Source: Lachnospiraceae bacterium UBA3845
Lineage (GTDB): Bacteria > Bacillota > Clostridia > Lachnospirales > Lachnospiraceae
Assembly: GCA_002392705.1 (NCBI GenBank)
Contig: DGHP01000161.1
Span: 2,761-27,447 of the forward strand
Direction: 5' to 3'
DNA length: 24,687 bases
The notes below the pieces were generated by a model, which was not told the origin of the DNA, searched no databases, and saw nothing but the letters and a program-made list of their open reading frames with translations. This document shows, piece after piece, positions 23,281-24,687 of this stretch. How positions within the stretch are numbered: the first letter of the stretch is position 1; each line of letters begins with the position of its first letter. A program made the position numbers and the translations under genes.

Positions 23281-24687
23281 ATGGCTAAAGACTACGGCTT
23301 TGACAAAGACGGCCAGAAAAAACATCTGGGTCCGGTTGACTATTTAACGGACTCTCTGGGACAGTTCGGTCTGAACTCCCTGAATCAGCTCACCGGTCAG
23401 CTTACCTACTTCTATACCACGAAGGTTGGCCTGGCGTCCGGTACCGTTGCAACGGTTCTGCTGATTTCAAAAATCTTTGATGCGTTTACGGATCTTTTCA
23501 TGGGTAAGATCGTAGACAAGACGAACACAAAAACCGGAAAGGCAAGGCCCTGGCTGCTGCGCATGGTGATCCCGCTGTTCCTGGCATGCGTACTGCTGTT
23601 CACCGTTCCGAAGAGCATGGGCGCTTTCCGCTATGTCTATGCGCTGATCACCTGTGTATTCGCCTCCGCTATTGTCTATACTGCCATTGCGGTTCCGTAT
23701 TATACCATGATGGCATTCAAGACCAAGAGCTCTGAAGAGAAGGGAAAGATGGGCACCTGGCGTGCAGCTGTCGGCTATGCGGTCGGTGTGGCCTGCGGCA
23801 TCGGTCTGATCCCCATCACGGTGGCGCTCGGCGACGATCAGATGGCCTGGGTCAAGTTTGGCGTGATCCTTGGTGTGATTTCGGCGGTCTGCCTGTTCAT
23901 TACCTATAAGTTCTCCCGCGAGATCTATCATGACGAGGGAGAGATGGCCGAGATGGAATCAAAAGTCGGTATCGTTGAGGGCGTGAAGATGCTCCTCCAC
24001 AATAAGTACTGGATCATCATCACACTTGTCGGCGTAGCCATGAATATCATGTACGGCGTCATTCTGGTGGCTCCAATGTTTTACGGTTCCATCATCATGG
24101 ATAACCCCGGCTTCTATTCAACTGTAAACACCGTAAACATTATTCCCTCTGTCATCGGTTTCCTGACGGTGGGTCTGTGGATTAAGAAATTCGGCCTGAC
24201 CGGAACTGCAAAGTGTGCCTGCGTCATCGGTGTTATCGGAAGCGTCATCCGTATGTCCATGCCCATGAATTCCGTTGTCTTCCTGACCGGCGGCGCCCTC
24301 ATGATGTATGCAACCATTCCGCTGATCTCTGTTCTCCCGGCCATGACGCTGAATACTGCCGAACAGAATATGCAGAATCACGGCGTTCGCATCACCGGCA
24401 TGACCAATGCTTCCAACTCCTTTGTCGGCAAGCTCGGCGGCGGAGTGGGCGGTTCTCTGATCGGCTGGGTGCTGGCAGCGGGCGGCTACGATGCATTTCT
24501 TGCAAACGGCGGCGGAGCCGCAAACCTGACCGGTGCGCTGAAAACCTCTGTTTTCGCACTGAACACCTATATTCCGCTGGCTATGTTCATCCTCATTTTC
24601 CTGTTCCTGTTCCGGTATGACTATGAGGAGAAACTTCCTGCCATCATCAAGGACAACGAGCGGATCGAGGCGGAGGTGCTTGCCAAG
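23281..24687 (+). CDS. GPH/MelB-family sugar:cation symporter (3' end beyond window)
   Basis: 469 residues are visible and the frame runs off the end without a stop, so it is nearly full length for the family (about 450-500). The N-terminal MelB-type pattern includes LGQFGLNSLNQ, then SKIFDAFTDLFMGKIVDKT with conserved acidic residues that bind the cotransported ion, followed by GKARPWLL. About 12 membrane segments are present. Middle loop: KFSREIYHDEGEMAE. A GAGGAGGAAAG site precedes the ATG. It probably imports the glycoside handled by GH78 and the esterase; substrate identity is inferred. The 166-nt gap before it shows no clear promoter or hairpin, so co-transcription with the esterase is possible. 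Confidence 0.9.
   Translation, partial: MAKDYGFDKDGQKKHLGPVDYLTDSLGQFGLNSLNQLTGQLTYFYTTKVGLASGTVATVLLISKIFDAFTDLFMGKIVDKTNTKTGKARPWLLRMVIPLFLACVLLFTVPKSMGAFRYVYALITCVFASAIVYTAIAVPYYTMMAFKTKSSEEKGKMGTWRAAVGYAVGVACGIGLIPITVALGDDQMAWVKFGVILGVISAVCLFITYKFSREIYHDEGEMAEMESKVGIVEGVKMLLHNKYWIIITLVGVAMNIMYGVILVAPMFYGSIIMDNPGFYSTVNTVNIIPSVIGFLTVGLWIKKFGLTGTAKCACVIGVIGSVIRMSMPMNSVVFLTGGALMMYATIPLISVLPAMTLNTAEQNMQNHGVRITGMTNASNSFVGKLGGGVGGSLIGWVLAAGGYDAFLANGGGAANLTGALKTSVFALNTYIPLAMFILIFLFLFRYDYEEKLPAIIKDNERIEAEVLAK

Noticed and set aside
1..24687. CRISPR array, tRNA, rRNA, insertion sequence or phage gene
   Set aside because: No regularly spaced repeat-spacer pattern, cloverleaf, transposase or integrase motif was found; the repeats seen are inside coding sequence.

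Overview
The window reads as a chromosomal segment of a gut-type Bacillota, most likely Lachnospiraceae or a close relative. The evidence is GC-rich (roughly mid-50s %) coding with strong AGGAGG ribosome sites, clostridial-style Glp-like oxidoreductases with a DUF1667 partner, a GPH sugar symporter and a GH78 enzyme. These are family recognitions from reading the proteins; no database search was run. I see no tRNA, rRNA, insertion sequence or CRISPR array, and no gene-free stretch longer than about 250 bases.

Layout. (1) 1-2815: the C-terminal part of a secreted repeat-bearing carbohydrate-binding beta-helix protein, then an OmpR-type response regulator and its histidine kinase, overlapping by 4 nt. 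(2) 2936-7961: a tight five-gene NikABCDE/Dpp-type ABC importer (binding protein, two permeases, two ATPases), closed by a large hairpin. (3) 8068-11344: a good sigma-A promoter, a roughly 100-nt leader, then an anaerobic glycerol-3-phosphate-dehydrogenase-like trio (GlpA-like flavoprotein with a C-terminal Fe-S domain, a second FAD/NAD oxidoreductase, DUF1667 cysteine protein). (4) 11341-14897: an orphan C-terminal remnant of a DUF5605 glycosidase-type protein, then a MurNAc salvage pair: MurQ etherase and a MurP-like EIIBCA phosphotransferase permease. (5) 14941-17000: a lipoprotein on the minus strand divergent from a D-malate/tartrate-type decarboxylating dehydrogenase, with overlapping -10 elements between them. 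(6) 17044-17827: a more AT-rich two-gene cassette (DUF5674 plus a conserved-looking unknown) with its own promoter and terminator. (7) 17881-24687: a rhamnoside-utilisation locus: AraC regulator, divergent GH78 alpha-L-rhamnosidase-like enzyme, type-B carboxylesterase, and a GPH/MelB-family symporter that runs off the end.

How they work together. The right third looks like a self-contained catabolic unit: the symporter imports a glycoside, the esterase could remove acyl groups, GH78 cleaves the glycoside, and the AraC protein senses it. In the middle, MurP imports and phosphorylates MurNAc and MurQ converts it to GlcNAc-6-phosphate. The neighbouring peptide/nickel-type importer and Glp-like trio may be separate metabolic units. 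The most interesting unexplained elements are the DUF5674 two-gene cassette, the DUF5605 remnant, the lipoprotein/dehydrogenase divergent pair, and the regulatory architecture in front of GH78.
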